The translations under genes were made by a program, and so were the position numbers. From positions 1 through 41,048 of IMG/VR virus record IMGVR_UViG_3300033142_000306: 41,048 nucleotides of DNA; one strand, 5' to 3'. Positions 34,085 through 41,048 of the stretch are shown here, piece after piece. Numbering within the stretch: the first letter of the stretch is position 1; every line of letters starts with the position of its first letter. Source of the DNA: a virus. The notes beneath the pieces were generated by a model that saw only the letters and a program-made list of their open reading frames with translations, was not told the DNA's origin and searched no databases.

Positions 34085-35621
34085 GTGTTCTTAAATTATT
34101 AATTACACAATCAGTTGAAAGTATTGTTGTAGCTACTGAAGCCGCGTTTGTTAAAGCGCTTTTAGTTACCAATAGTGGATCAATTATCCCTGCTTTCACC
34201 ATATTTACCTCTTTTCCTGTAACCACGTCTAATCCTATATTTTTGTTTTCAGGATAAACTATATCAAGACCTGCATTTGTTAAAATTGTTTCGTAAGGTG
34301 CTTTAATTGCTTTAAATAAAACTTTTTCTCCCTCGTTTTTTGGATCCAATACAACAGCTGCATTAAGCAAAGCTATTCCACCACCTGGAACTATTCCTTC
34401 TTTAATCGCGGCTTTTGTAGCACATATCGCATCTTCTACCCTATCTTTTTTCTCTTGAAGTTCTACCTCTGAATTTGCTCCTACTTTCACAATAGCCATT
34501 TTAGCTAATAATCTAGCTAATCTTTTTTCATATCTTATCTTGTAGTTAGGATTTGAAGTGTTTTTAATTTTATCCTTTATCTCATTAACTACTTCATTAA
34601 TTTCCTCTGGAATTTCTTTTACCTGTATTAAAGTTTCTGTAGGTGTACTAACAGCTTTAGCGCATTTACCAAAATGTTCTGGTTGAATTAAATCCATGTC
34701 GTCTCCTAAATCCTCATTAATTAAAGTAGCTCCAGTAAGTAAACAAAGATCATCTAATATATCTTTTCTATTAACACCATAAATTGGAGGTTCAATTAAA
34801 TTTAATCTAAAATTACCTTTTATTTTATTCATGGCTAAAGCTTGTTTTACTTGCAAATCAACTTCAGCAATTAATAATAATGGAACTTTCTCATCCATTA
34901 TAAATTTCAAAGCAGGTTCTAACTTCCTAATATTATCTATTTTATTATCTACAACTAATACTAAGCAATTTTCTAGTTCTGCTGTATTAGAACCTTTGTT
35001 AGTTACAAAATGAGGAGAACTAAATCCCTTTTCATATTGTATACCTTCTATCTTCTCAACCACTGTTTCTGGACTATCATTTATCTCCATAGATACGATT
35101 CCAGTTTCATCTACCGCTTCAAAGGCCTCAGCTATTATGTCGCCTAACTCTTTATCGTTATTTGCTGAAATAGTTGCCACTTGTTTTATTCTATTCCCAG
35201 TTACAGGTTTAGATATTTTATTTAAGTATTTTACAACTTTATCAACTGCTTCATTTATTCCTATTCTTAAATCTCTGCGAGATTCCGATTTTATCACTTT
35301 ATATGCCTCTGTCAATATGGCGTGTGCTAAAACCGTGGCAGTTGTAGTTCCATCTCCAGCTTCTCTCACTGTTTTTCTTGCTGCTTCCTTAAGCAATTTA
35401 GACCCCATGTTTTCTACTGGATCTAACAATATAACTGTATCAGCTACTGTAACACCATCTTTAGTAATTTGAGGGTTTCCTGCACTATCTTCTAATATAA
35501 CACATTTACCACTAGCTCCTAAAGTTGAACTTACAGCTTTAGTAAGTTTTTCTATACCTTCAAAAACTTTATCTCTAGCATCTTCACCGAAGTTTAAATG
35601 CTTAACTATTGTTTCATTCAT
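34068..35621 (-). CDS. groEL: Phage chaperonin GroEL (Cpn60)
   Basis: The product has 517 residues against about 548 in E. coli. Residues 50-62 (QITKDGVTVADTV) hold the conserved D55, residues 89-96 are GDGTTTAT with D90, and D397 (DRVEDAICATKAAI) matches the ATP-hydrolysing D398. GIVPGGGIALLNAA follows. The end, SVATTILSTDCVINN, then LRTHESNR, lacks the GGM tail. It folds large proteins in an ATP-driven cage; a capsid or tail substrate is likely for a virus that brings its own. It stands first after a hairpin, followed by its co-chaperonin. A TATAAT-like hexamer at 35658-35663 is only weak promoter evidence. Confidence 0.93.
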   Translation of the reverse strand: MNETIVKHLNFGEDARDKVFEGIEKLTKAVSSTLGASGKCVILEDSAGNPQITKDGVTVADTVILLDPVENMGSKLLKEAARKTVREAGDGTTTATVLAHAILTEAYKVIKSESRRDLRIGINEAVDKVVKYLNKISKPVTGNRIKQVATISANNDKELGDIIAEAFEAVDETGIVSMEINDSPETVVEKIEGIQYEKGFSSPHFVTNKGSNTAELENCLVLVVDNKIDNIRKLEPALKFIMDEKVPLLLIAEVDLQVKQALAMNKIKGNFRLNLIEPPIYGVNRKDILDDLCLLTGATLINEDLGDDMDLIQPEHFGKCAKAVSTPTETLIQVKEIPEEINEVVNEIKDKIKNTSNPNYKIRYEKRLARLLAKMAIVKVGANSEVELQEKKDRVEDAICATKAAIKEGIVPGGGIALLNAAVVLDPKNEGEKVLFKAIKAPYETILTNAGLDIVYPENKNIGLDVVTGKEVNMVKAGIIDPLLVTKSALTNAASVATTILSTDCVINNLRTHESNR

Positions 35622-35689
35622 TTTATAAAATTAAATTATATTTATTATTAATTGGTTATTATATACTATTACAGGATTAATGAGTTAAT

Positions 35690-35709
35690 TCCCCTGCCGA
35701 AGCAGGGGA
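35690..35709 (-). terminator. UUCG hairpin between the Cys-rich gene and groEL
   Basis: Leftward RNA folds as TCCCCTGC-UUCG-GCAGGGGA, an 8-pair stem with the extra-stable cUUCGg loop. It begins 8 bases after the Cys-rich gene's stop codon. The leftward tail is poor in U, while the rightward tail is ATTTTTAATT, so leftward it may be a pause, processing or 3'-end-protecting hairpin, or an inefficient terminator. Confidence 0.6.
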
Positions 35710-35716
35710 TTTTTAA

Positions 35717-38335
35717 TTATATGAATACACAATTTGCATCTGCGCAATCGTCTACTGTATTTATTATTACTCCTGTTGGTGGGAGGCAACTAGGTATTTC
35801 TGGATTAAGTTCATAACAGCAATCTATTAAACTTGATAAATCTTTAGCATGTACAAAATCATGAGTTGCTGGAGACCATCCAGGTACTAATGATACATCT
35901 ATTAATAGACTACTAGAAGCAGCTGCATTACAAGTGTCACCTGCCGCATCTTCACAAATAGTGTATATCCTTAATTCTTGCTCACAACATTCACAAGAGG
36001 TTAGAGGTGCAACACCTGCTACAGGACCAGTCCAGGTTTGTATACCGGCTTGTGTTGCTGGGCCAGGAGCGTTAATGTTAATAACTGTCCAACATTTAGC
36101 TAAACCAGATAAAGTTCCACCTGTTACTTCGATAACATCACTTGCTATTAAACCGCCTCCTGATGGACCTAAATCTGTTAAAGCAACTGTTTCAGTGTAC
36201 GCTCCATCACAACTTTGTAATTGAACAAAAGTTTGACAAGCTGGATCTGCACACCCTGTAGATATCTCTATATCATTTATACCTGGTGTTACTGCGTCAT
36301 TAGTACATTCTGTAAATTCATAACAAATAAAGATACCAGGCGCTGCTGTAGGTTCTATTCTAATTAAAGGATCTATACCTAACTCATTCATGTTAGCCCA
36401 AGCAGATGGATCTACAACTATTGTTTCTTCTGAAGAACAACGTGTGTACTTTCTGTTTGGTCCTGCTATACAGCAATTACAATCAACATCTGGAGTGTCA
36501 TAAGCTATATACCCTGGTCCAAGTTCTACTTGTGGTCCTGCTAATACCGAAGGATTTTCTAATACCTCGTAGCAAGTACCTGATTGTTTAATTATTTGAC
36601 CAACCACCCAAATTTCAGAACCTGGAGTACCACTTGAAGATACCCATTTATCTCCTGTAGGATCATCACAGTTGTCATATTTTATATATGTATCTGGAGT
36701 AGCCTCTTCGCAATCTTGACAACTAGTCCAGCTGGGATCAAAGCTTAAATCTTCGTAACCTCTACCTGCTGCAGTCAATGTTTCTTCAGCACATGGTAAT
36801 TCTTCACTCTTTTCATAACAACATAAAGTTCCGTCACCTAGATCTATTTTTATAAAATCAGGTGCACTAGATGGTTTCCAACTTTCACCAATTTCATTCC
36901 CCCATGCACATACATCAATATTTATTTCGGGATTTCCTTCAACAAAACATCTTTCGTCACATCTAATGTAAGTTGCTACATCGTAATAAGTACAACAATC
37001 GCAACTAACAGGTGATCCAGAATAAGCGGTATCACATGATACTCCACCTATAAATACTGACCAAGCTGTCTCAGGTTCTACTAACATAGTTGTTTCAACT
37101 TCTATACAACATTGACCATCTATACAATTAGAGTTAGTGTCTGCTCCGTCTAAATCCCCTATGTAATGATTTCCTGGAGTGTTAAATGGTGCTGGTATTG
37201 GATCTAATGCACTTTCGTACAGCCAGTTTTCAGAACTACAATTTTTCCATCTTAAGTTTGATTCAGGATTACACATTGGATCTTCGCAACTACTTGCTAC
37301 AATTATATCAACAGGAAGTGCAGGTTCTAAACAAACTTTAACAAGTGTATAGCAATAGCTTTCACCTTCGAAAGTTACGTTAACTACATCACCATCATTT
37401 ATTTCTACACAAGCACCACTATCACTTGGTGCTACTACTGTACCAACTAAAGGATCATGCGCTACAGGTGGAGTACCTGGACATGGTGTTAACGTAAATG
37501 AACAATCATAAACACAACATTCACAACCACAATCATCTAAAGGTAAACTTTTTATACTATTCAATATTGGTGTGCTACCGTCATCAGTACCTTCCAAAGT
37601 TAACTTTATACAATTAATAGTTGTTCCACCACTAAATTGACCAAACTCGCAATCATTGTCTATAGCACTCTCCCATCCAGCTGGTCCAGATATATTACTT
37701 TGTAAAGCTTCAAATAAAATTTCACCATTTTCACAATTTCTACCACGAACTACAGGATCTTCAGGTGGTGTATCACAGCATTCGTCACAATCTGCAATAG
37801 CTGTAGGTACTGGTGCCCATATATCAGCATACCAGCAAGTTCTTACTTCCCCATCACCTACTGGATAAGTTACGGGAGAACCGTTATTTTCTAACGAAAC
37901 ATAACCAGGAACCATACTTGCAAAAGATGTTTCACATGTAAATATCCACTCTGCTGAATTTTCTTCAATTGTACAAATAGCTTGGCCTGTCTCCGTATTG
38001 CAGCTAACAGGTTTAAGGACGTAAGTGGTGGGACAACCACCAGGTCCACTTGATTCGCACTTTAAATCTATTGTATTTCCAGCATTTGTTATAGTAACAC
38101 TTGCATCTGACGATGTTAGTGTTAATTCGTCATCACAGCCGATCGCCTGTGCAGGTATTCCTGATGAGGTTCGTATATACCTAAAACTATGGTCACAAGA
38201 AGTTTCATCACAAAACTCACATATACCTGCAAGGGTAATAAGTCTTGTAGAGTTCTTATTCTTAGTCTCAGATACTACAATTAACTCCGTACCATCTGGA
38301 TTTGTAACCGGTGGGTAGGTATATATTATTGCCAT
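35717..38335 (-). CDS. Cysteine-rich repeat fibre-like virion protein
   Basis: The product has 872 residues with about 65 cysteines. The N-terminus (MAIIYTYPPVTNPDGTELIV, SETKNKNSTRLITLAGI) is the short adaptor type of phage fibres. After it come roughly nine diverged modules, many ending in CxCC or CECC (DECCDT, CGCECC, SCDCC, CNCC, SCECC) with an internal CY[ETK] strand and a CxxPxC-like pair (CADPAC, CEDPMC). Modules with a Y...C/CY[TE]V/sCeC layout occur in marine phage fibres. I infer a surface fibre, perhaps stabilised by disulphides or metal. It has no signal peptide, membrane span or enzyme motif. Confidence 0.72.
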   Translation of the reverse strand: MAIIYTYPPVTNPDGTELIVVSETKNKNSTRLITLAGICEFCDETSCDHSFRYIRTSSGIPAQAIGCDDELTLTSSDASVTITNAGNTIDLKCESSGPGGCPTTYVLKPVSCNTETGQAICTIEENSAEWIFTCETSFASMVPGYVSLENNGSPVTYPVGDGEVRTCWYADIWAPVPTAIADCDECCDTPPEDPVVRGRNCENGEILFEALQSNISGPAGWESAIDNDCEFGQFSGGTTINCIKLTLEGTDDGSTPILNSIKSLPLDDCGCECCVYDCSFTLTPCPGTPPVAHDPLVGTVVAPSDSGACVEINDGDVVNVTFEGESYCYTLVKVCLEPALPVDIIVASSCEDPMCNPESNLRWKNCSSENWLYESALDPIPAPFNTPGNHYIGDLDGADTNSNCIDGQCCIEVETTMLVEPETAWSVFIGGVSCDTAYSGSPVSCDCCTYYDVATYIRCDERCFVEGNPEINIDVCAWGNEIGESWKPSSAPDFIKIDLGDGTLCCYEKSEELPCAEETLTAAGRGYEDLSFDPSWTSCQDCEEATPDTYIKYDNCDDPTGDKWVSSSGTPGSEIWVVGQIIKQSGTCYEVLENPSVLAGPQVELGPGYIAYDTPDVDCNCCIAGPNRKYTRCSSEETIVVDPSAWANMNELGIDPLIRIEPTAAPGIFICYEFTECTNDAVTPGINDIEISTGCADPACQTFVQLQSCDGAYTETVALTDLGPSGGGLIASDVIEVTGGTLSGLAKCWTVININAPGPATQAGIQTWTGPVAGVAPLTSCECCEQELRIYTICEDAAGDTCNAAASSSLLIDVSLVPGWSPATHDFVHAKDLSSLIDCCYELNPEIPSCLPPTGVIINTVDDCADANCVFI

Positions 38336-38345
38336 TTTTTATTTT

Positions 38346-39152
38346 TTATGCTCTTAAATTAATTCCAGTTTTCTTATAGAATTTTGCATCACTTTTTGCC
38401 ATCTTATCGTCTAATTTCATAGATTTTTTCTCGGCTTTAGTGGGTTTATTTGCTTTAGCTACTCTTTTTTCTTCTTCTTTTTTAGCTTTTGCTCCTCTTT
38501 TAGCAAGTTGGTTGTCTGCTTTTGCTTGAGCTTTATCTGCTTTTCTAGTAGACTTCATTTCAGCTAATCCTTCTCTCCACTCATCATTACTTATCTCTCC
38601 ACTTCTTCCTGCTTTATTTAAAGCTTTCTTATCAGTGTATCTACTAGCAATTCCTTTATCTAATGCTTTAGTATCAAAATCAGGCTTATAATCCTCTTGT
38701 TTAACTAAGTTAACGTGACCGCCAGACTTTAAGTAATCAGCTTTGCTAATACCACCCATTTTACCGTCATCAGTAATGTAAGCTTTCGGTGCTTGTGCGG
38801 CTTTAAAAGAATTACCTGTACCTGTATTCTTTAATGATCCAGTTAACGCACTAGCAATAGTAGAACTCATCGCGTCTAAATCTCTACGTGCGCCTTTGCT
38901 TTTCAAACCTTTAGGCATGTTTTTTCTTTCTAATTCTACTTTTTCTACATTAGTAGTAGGAGTATTAGTAATTCCAAAACTTTTATCCATGGGCTTGCTT
39001 TCTACATTTACTTTTGCATCATGTCTTACTTCACTACCTAAAGCTTTGTTGATCTTGTTTTGTACCATATTGTATTCAGTACTTCCTTTTTCTAAACTAC
39101 CTCGTTGCTTAACAAGAGCGTTTAATTCTGGTGTCCATTTTGTGCTTGCCAT
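38346..39152 (-). CDS. Lys/Ala-rich protein of unknown function (268 aa)
   Basis: The protein is highly charged and probably helical or partly disordered. The start is MASTKWTPELNALVKQRGSL. The middle has a Ser/Thr/Gly-rich part (SSTIASALTGSLKNTGTGNS) and AYITDDGKMGGISKADYLKS. The last 80 residues are Lys/Ala repeats (KADKAQAKADNQLAKRGAKA). No cysteine, membrane span or known domain. The basic tail could bind DNA, for example as an internal head protein. Not recognised. Confidence 0.65.
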   Translation of the reverse strand: MASTKWTPELNALVKQRGSLEKGSTEYNMVQNKINKALGSEVRHDAKVNVESKPMDKSFGITNTPTTNVEKVELERKNMPKGLKSKGARRDLDAMSSTIASALTGSLKNTGTGNSFKAAQAPKAYITDDGKMGGISKADYLKSGGHVNLVKQEDYKPDFDTKALDKGIASRYTDKKALNKAGRSGEISNDEWREGLAEMKSTRKADKAQAKADNQLAKRGAKAKKEEEKRVAKANKPTKAEKKSMKLDDKMAKSDAKFYKKTGINLRA

Positions 39153-39163
39153 AATTTCAGTTT

Positions 39164-39376
39164 TTATACGCCTCTACCGCCCATATGTTTTAATATCTTG
39201 TGGGTTCCTTCTCTATAACCCATGTGCTTGTCAGTACCATACTTATGGCCATGATCTTTCTTTTCCATTGCAGAAGATTCATGTCTCCTGTCTTTCATTG
39301 ATTGACTTTTTGTAGATTCAGCACCATCTTTTCCTGCGATTGCTTCATCTTCTCTGTCGTTGTATCCTTGTCCCAT
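39164..39376 (-). CDS. Histidine-rich small protein (70 aa)
   Basis: The product is polar and His/Lys-rich: MGQGYNDREDEAIAGKDGAE, SMKDRRHESSAMEKKDHGHK and HMGYREGTHKILKHMGGRGV. The SMKDRR.ES.xMEK pattern occurs in small proteins of marine phages. Its H.ILKHM end is shared with the 76-residue protein at 31442-31672. It starts 2 bases after the preceding gene stops. Metal binding is possible; function unknown. Confidence 0.6.
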   Translation of the reverse strand: MGQGYNDREDEAIAGKDGAESTKSQSMKDRRHESSAMEKKDHGHKYGTDKHMGYREGTHKILKHMGGRGV

Positions 39377-39378
39377 TT

Positions 39379-39597
39379 TTATTTATTTTTTCTATTAATT
39401 CTACGTTGTTTTCTACGTTCCTTTTTATTTTTAATATTTTTAGTAGTTGTTTTATCGTATGTAACGACAGCTTCAACCACTGGTTTAATTTTTTTACAAT
39501 CTGGGTATACTCCCGAATATCCTTGAGGGCACTGTGGATTAGCTACATCTTTAACCATTTCACCCATTCTTTTGTTTGACTCTGTTGATCCTGCCAT
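39379..39597 (-). CDS. Small basic protein with paired cysteines (72 aa)
   Basis: The product starts MAGSTESNKRMGEMVKDVAN, then PQCPQGYSGVYPDCKKIKPV, and ends in a strongly basic run (NKKERRKQRRINRKNK). The two Cys around a PQGYSGVYPD turn may form a disulphide or bind metal, and the basic tail probably binds nucleic acid. It fits tightly between neighbours. Not recognised. Confidence 0.6.
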   Translation of the reverse strand: MAGSTESNKRMGEMVKDVANPQCPQGYSGVYPDCKKIKPVVEAVVTYDKTTTKNIKNKKERRKQRRINRKNK

Positions 39598-39614
39598 TTT
39601 TAATTTCTTTGTTA

Positions 39615-40721
39615 TTATTCTTTTATTCCAAAGAAGCTTCTTGCTCCTTTTTGCTGGTCCATTACGTATTGACCTGATTTAGTATGTGTAAAAAAACTAC
39701 TGTTATCAGATATAGGTCTTAAATCTTTGCTTGTATTTTCTATATGAGATGGGAGTCCTTTTACTGGAAATTCTCTTTTCTTAATAAACATTGAAGAAAA
39801 TCCTTTATTAGGTACTATATACTCACCTGGTTGTGCTCCACCTTGAGCTTTTTTTAATTTCTGCACATCTGCATCATATCTAGTATCTTTCATCCAAAAT
39901 GGTAACTTAGCTTCTGTAATAGTTATGTCATCCCCTTGTCTAATACCTCTATTACCAAGATCTCCTCTACCATAAAACTCTGATTCAGCATAATTATCAG
40001 TATAGAAATCACCTTTTTCTCTAACTTTTTTAGCAACTGCAGATTCTGAACCTTTATACGATGTTCTTGCAACGTTAGGATCTGTTACAGCTTGCCTATA
40101 TACAGTTGTAGGATATAATGCATCTTCAGCTCCTCTAAATAATTTCTTTATAGCTTTGCCAGGTACAAATGGTAATAAGAAACCAGCAGCATTCATAGCG
40201 GCTCCACCATAATCACCTACACTTAAATCTTGTACAGTATTCTTAGCGTCTATAACTTCACCAAGACCTGGTAAAAAACCACCAGCTATTTCTCCTTCTT
40301 CTCCACTACCCAATGCTAGATTCGCAGCACCTGTTGTAATACCACCGTAACCAGCATTAAAGTTTCTTATATATCTTTCTCTTTCTTGTGCTTTTTGTTC
40401 TTCTATTTTCTTATTAGTTTCCTCTTGCTTTTGATCATCGGTTAAAGCATTCCATCTAGCTTTTTCTTTTGCCGTTTCACTTTTCCAACTATCTACTGAA
40501 GCTTTAACGTTATGTATACCTGACACAGGAGCAGCCTGTACTGATGTTGGAGTGTTACCAACTACTGAAATGCTTGTGTTAACAGGTTTAGGTTTACTTT
40601 TATCTAAAGTAGACTTATATTGATTACTATTAACATTCATCATAGATGTCTGCCAATTCGGAGCGGAAGTAGTACTTTCTGAGCTTACACCCGACTTTGG
40701 AGGATCTACGCCATTAGCCAT
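39615..40721 (-). CDS. Pretoxin/ADP-ribosyltransferase-like virion or effector protein
   Basis: The product has 368 residues. Residues 1-115 are polar and disordered or helical. Residues 124-194 are Gly/Ala-rich and hydrophobic; FLPGLGEVIDAKNTVQDLSV, GDYGGAAMNAAGFLLPFVPG resembles the pretoxin linker found before toxin domains. Residues 205-310 could be a small ART-type fold: VYRQ (R209), GDFYTDNYAESEFYG (237-251), and GEYIVPNKGFSS (E300), the R, S/T, E order. T4 Alt and ModA are precedents for phage ADP-ribosylation of host proteins. It is the first gene after the right-edge non-coding region. The enzyme call is tentative. Confidence 0.4.
   Translation of the reverse strand: MANGVDPPKSGVSSESTTSAPNWQTSMMNVNSNQYKSTLDKSKPKPVNTSISVVGNTPTSVQAAPVSGIHNVKASVDSWKSETAKEKARWNALTDDQKQEETNKKIEEQKAQERERYIRNFNAGYGGITTGAANLALGSGEEGEIAGGFLPGLGEVIDAKNTVQDLSVGDYGGAAMNAAGFLLPFVPGKAIKKLFRGAEDALYPTTVYRQAVTDPNVARTSYKGSESAVAKKVREKGDFYTDNYAESEFYGRGDLGNRGIRQGDDITITEAKLPFWMKDTRYDADVQKLKKAQGGAQPGEYIVPNKGFSSMFIKKREFPVKGLPSHIENTSKDLRPISDNSSFFTHTKSGQYVMDQQKGARSFFGIKE
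40600..40619. repeat. 20-base direct repeat, right copy
   Basis: Identical to 680-699. It encodes part of QYKSTLDK (residues 34-41) in the 368-residue protein; the other copy encodes AYKSTLDK in the giant ejection protein. Confidence 0.8.
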
Positions 40722-40762
40722 ATAATTCGTTTAAAAGGTTATAGTATTAGTAACTCACATAT

Positions 40763-40774
40763 AAATGTACATTT
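40763..40774. promoter_or_regulatory. 12-base palindrome, possible operator
   Basis: AAATGTACATTT is a perfect palindrome 42 bases before the first leftward start codon. Such a site could bind a dimeric regulator near the block's promoter. In AT-rich DNA a 12-base palindrome can arise by chance. Confidence 0.3.
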
Positions 40775-40811
40775 TTACATAGGGCATTAGAAATATAGAA
40801 CCGTAGGGCTA

Positions 40812-40959
40812 CCCCCTCCCCCCTACCTTTTTTCCCCTAGGAAAATCGATATTTTTTAACCCGGCCCCACCTCATCCCCTACCCCTCCCCACCCCGCCCC
40901 AGGCCCACCCCCATCCCTCCCCTCCCTACCCCTTCGACCCCTCCCTCTACTCTCTTTCT
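40812..40959. other. C-rich polypyrimidine tract, G-quadruplex potential on minus strand
   Basis: The plus strand has about fourteen runs of three or more C within 40861-40955, separated mostly by one to three bases, with further runs at 40812-40837. The minus strand, which is the RNA-like strand of all genes here, is thus G-rich with spacing that suits G-quadruplexes. The composition is opposite to the AT-rich remainder of the window. Confidence 0.8.
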
Positions 40960-40961
40960 AT

Positions 40962-41031
40962 AAAGGATCTAATATCCCTATGATTTCTCCGCATATTATC
41001 TCCCTATGAAAAGGATTCGATATCCCTATGA
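40962..41031. repeat. Three spaced CCCTATGA repeats
   Basis: CCCTATGA lies at 40976-40983, 41002-41009 and 41024-41031. The outer copies extend to 22-base units (40962-40983 and 41010-41031) with 19 matching positions. Spacing is 26 and 22 bases. They could be protein-binding iterons, promoter elements or part of a longer repeat cut by the window edge. Confidence 0.65.
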
Positions 41032-41048
41032 GATCTCATCAATCGATA

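Larger units (their letters stand above)
40722..41048. other. Non-coding right-edge region upstream of the leftward block
   Basis: No gene is visible on either strand in these 327 bases. Going right from the first gene they hold an AT-rich leader with a 12-base palindrome, a C-rich tract, and a triplet of CCCTATGA-containing repeats. No promoter matching sigma-70 or the Bacteroidota TTTG/TAnnTTTG pattern is convincing. It may be the boundary to an oppositely oriented early module, an origin, or a problem contig end. Confidence 0.7.

Noticed and set aside
35658-35663. TATAAT hexamer upstream of groEL as a promoter -10 box
   Set aside because: No -35 element at suitable distance and no Bacteroidota-type TTTG/TAnnTTTG pair; in AT-rich DNA such a hexamer is common.
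35934-38318. Plus-strand open frames opposite the Cys-rich fibre gene
   Set aside because: They mirror the minus-strand codon pattern and interrupt one another; no leader or neighbour supports them.
35717-38335. Diversity-generating retroelement target in the repeated fibre
   Set aside because: No reverse transcriptase, template repeat or adenine-biased variable repeat pair is visible in the window.
40812-40980. Telomere-like CCCTA repeats at a linear genome end
   Set aside because: CCCTA appears several times but not in tandem; the tract is irregular C-rich sequence.
40962-41031. CRISPR array at the right edge
   Set aside because: Units are short, imperfect and separated by only 14-18 bases, with no cas gene nearby.

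Overview
This window reads as about 41 kb of the late (structural, packaging and lysis) half of a tailed double-stranded DNA phage. Every gene I can support lies on the minus strand, so transcription runs from right to left. Coding density is very high: most neighbours abut, or overlap by 1 to 35 bases. The DNA is strongly AT-rich. Almost no start has a Shine-Dalgarno sequence; leaders are A/T-rich instead, as is usual in Bacteroidota. The terminase, portal, scaffold, capsid order and the protein styles recall crAss-like and other marine podovirus-type phages. My best guess is a marine Bacteroidota phage with a short-tailed virion; family and host are inference, and another low-GC marine host is possible.

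Right edge (40.72-41.05 kb): a non-coding segment with an AAATGTACATTT palindrome, a long C-rich tract (G-rich on the transcribed-sense strand) and three copies of CCCTATGA. It may be a control region or origin between gene modules, or a low-complexity contig end. From 40.7 to 35.7 kb come a pretoxin/ADP-ribosyltransferase-like protein, small unknown proteins and an 872-residue protein with about 65 cysteines. A hairpin then separates a phage groEL followed by groES, in the reverse of the bacterial order. From 33.8 to 30.0 kb lie a winged-helix-like protein, small virion-like proteins, and a lysis cassette (small membrane protein, T7-lysozyme-type amidase, 3TM-like holin) embedded in a run of mini-genes coupled by TAATG overlaps.

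From 29.95 to 26.0 kb are fibre or decoration proteins (one with a LamG-like C-terminus), small conserved proteins, a tandem GroES-fold-like protein and a small-terminase-like protein. Packaging and head genes follow at 26.0-18.4 kb: large terminase, portal, scaffold, major capsid protein and a small capsid-associated protein. Two intrinsic terminators (about 18.33 and 17.50 kb) bracket a conserved unknown gene. From 17.5 to 8.35 kb is the neck and tail: ring/adaptor-like proteins, a 1742-residue nozzle/muzzle-like protein, and two further tail ORFs that look like one reading frame split by a +1 shift. A GNAT acetyltransferase is followed by three ejection-protein-like genes comparable to T7 gp14, gp15 and gp16. 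The last of these is a giant protein of at least 1775 residues with a buried HExxH peptidase motif; it runs off the left edge.

Together these genes build and fill a capsid (terminase, portal, scaffold, capsid, phage chaperonins), attach a short tail with receptor-binding fibres, load internal proteins for injection, and lyse the host. No integrase, tRNA, CRISPR array, replication gene or insertion sequence is visible.
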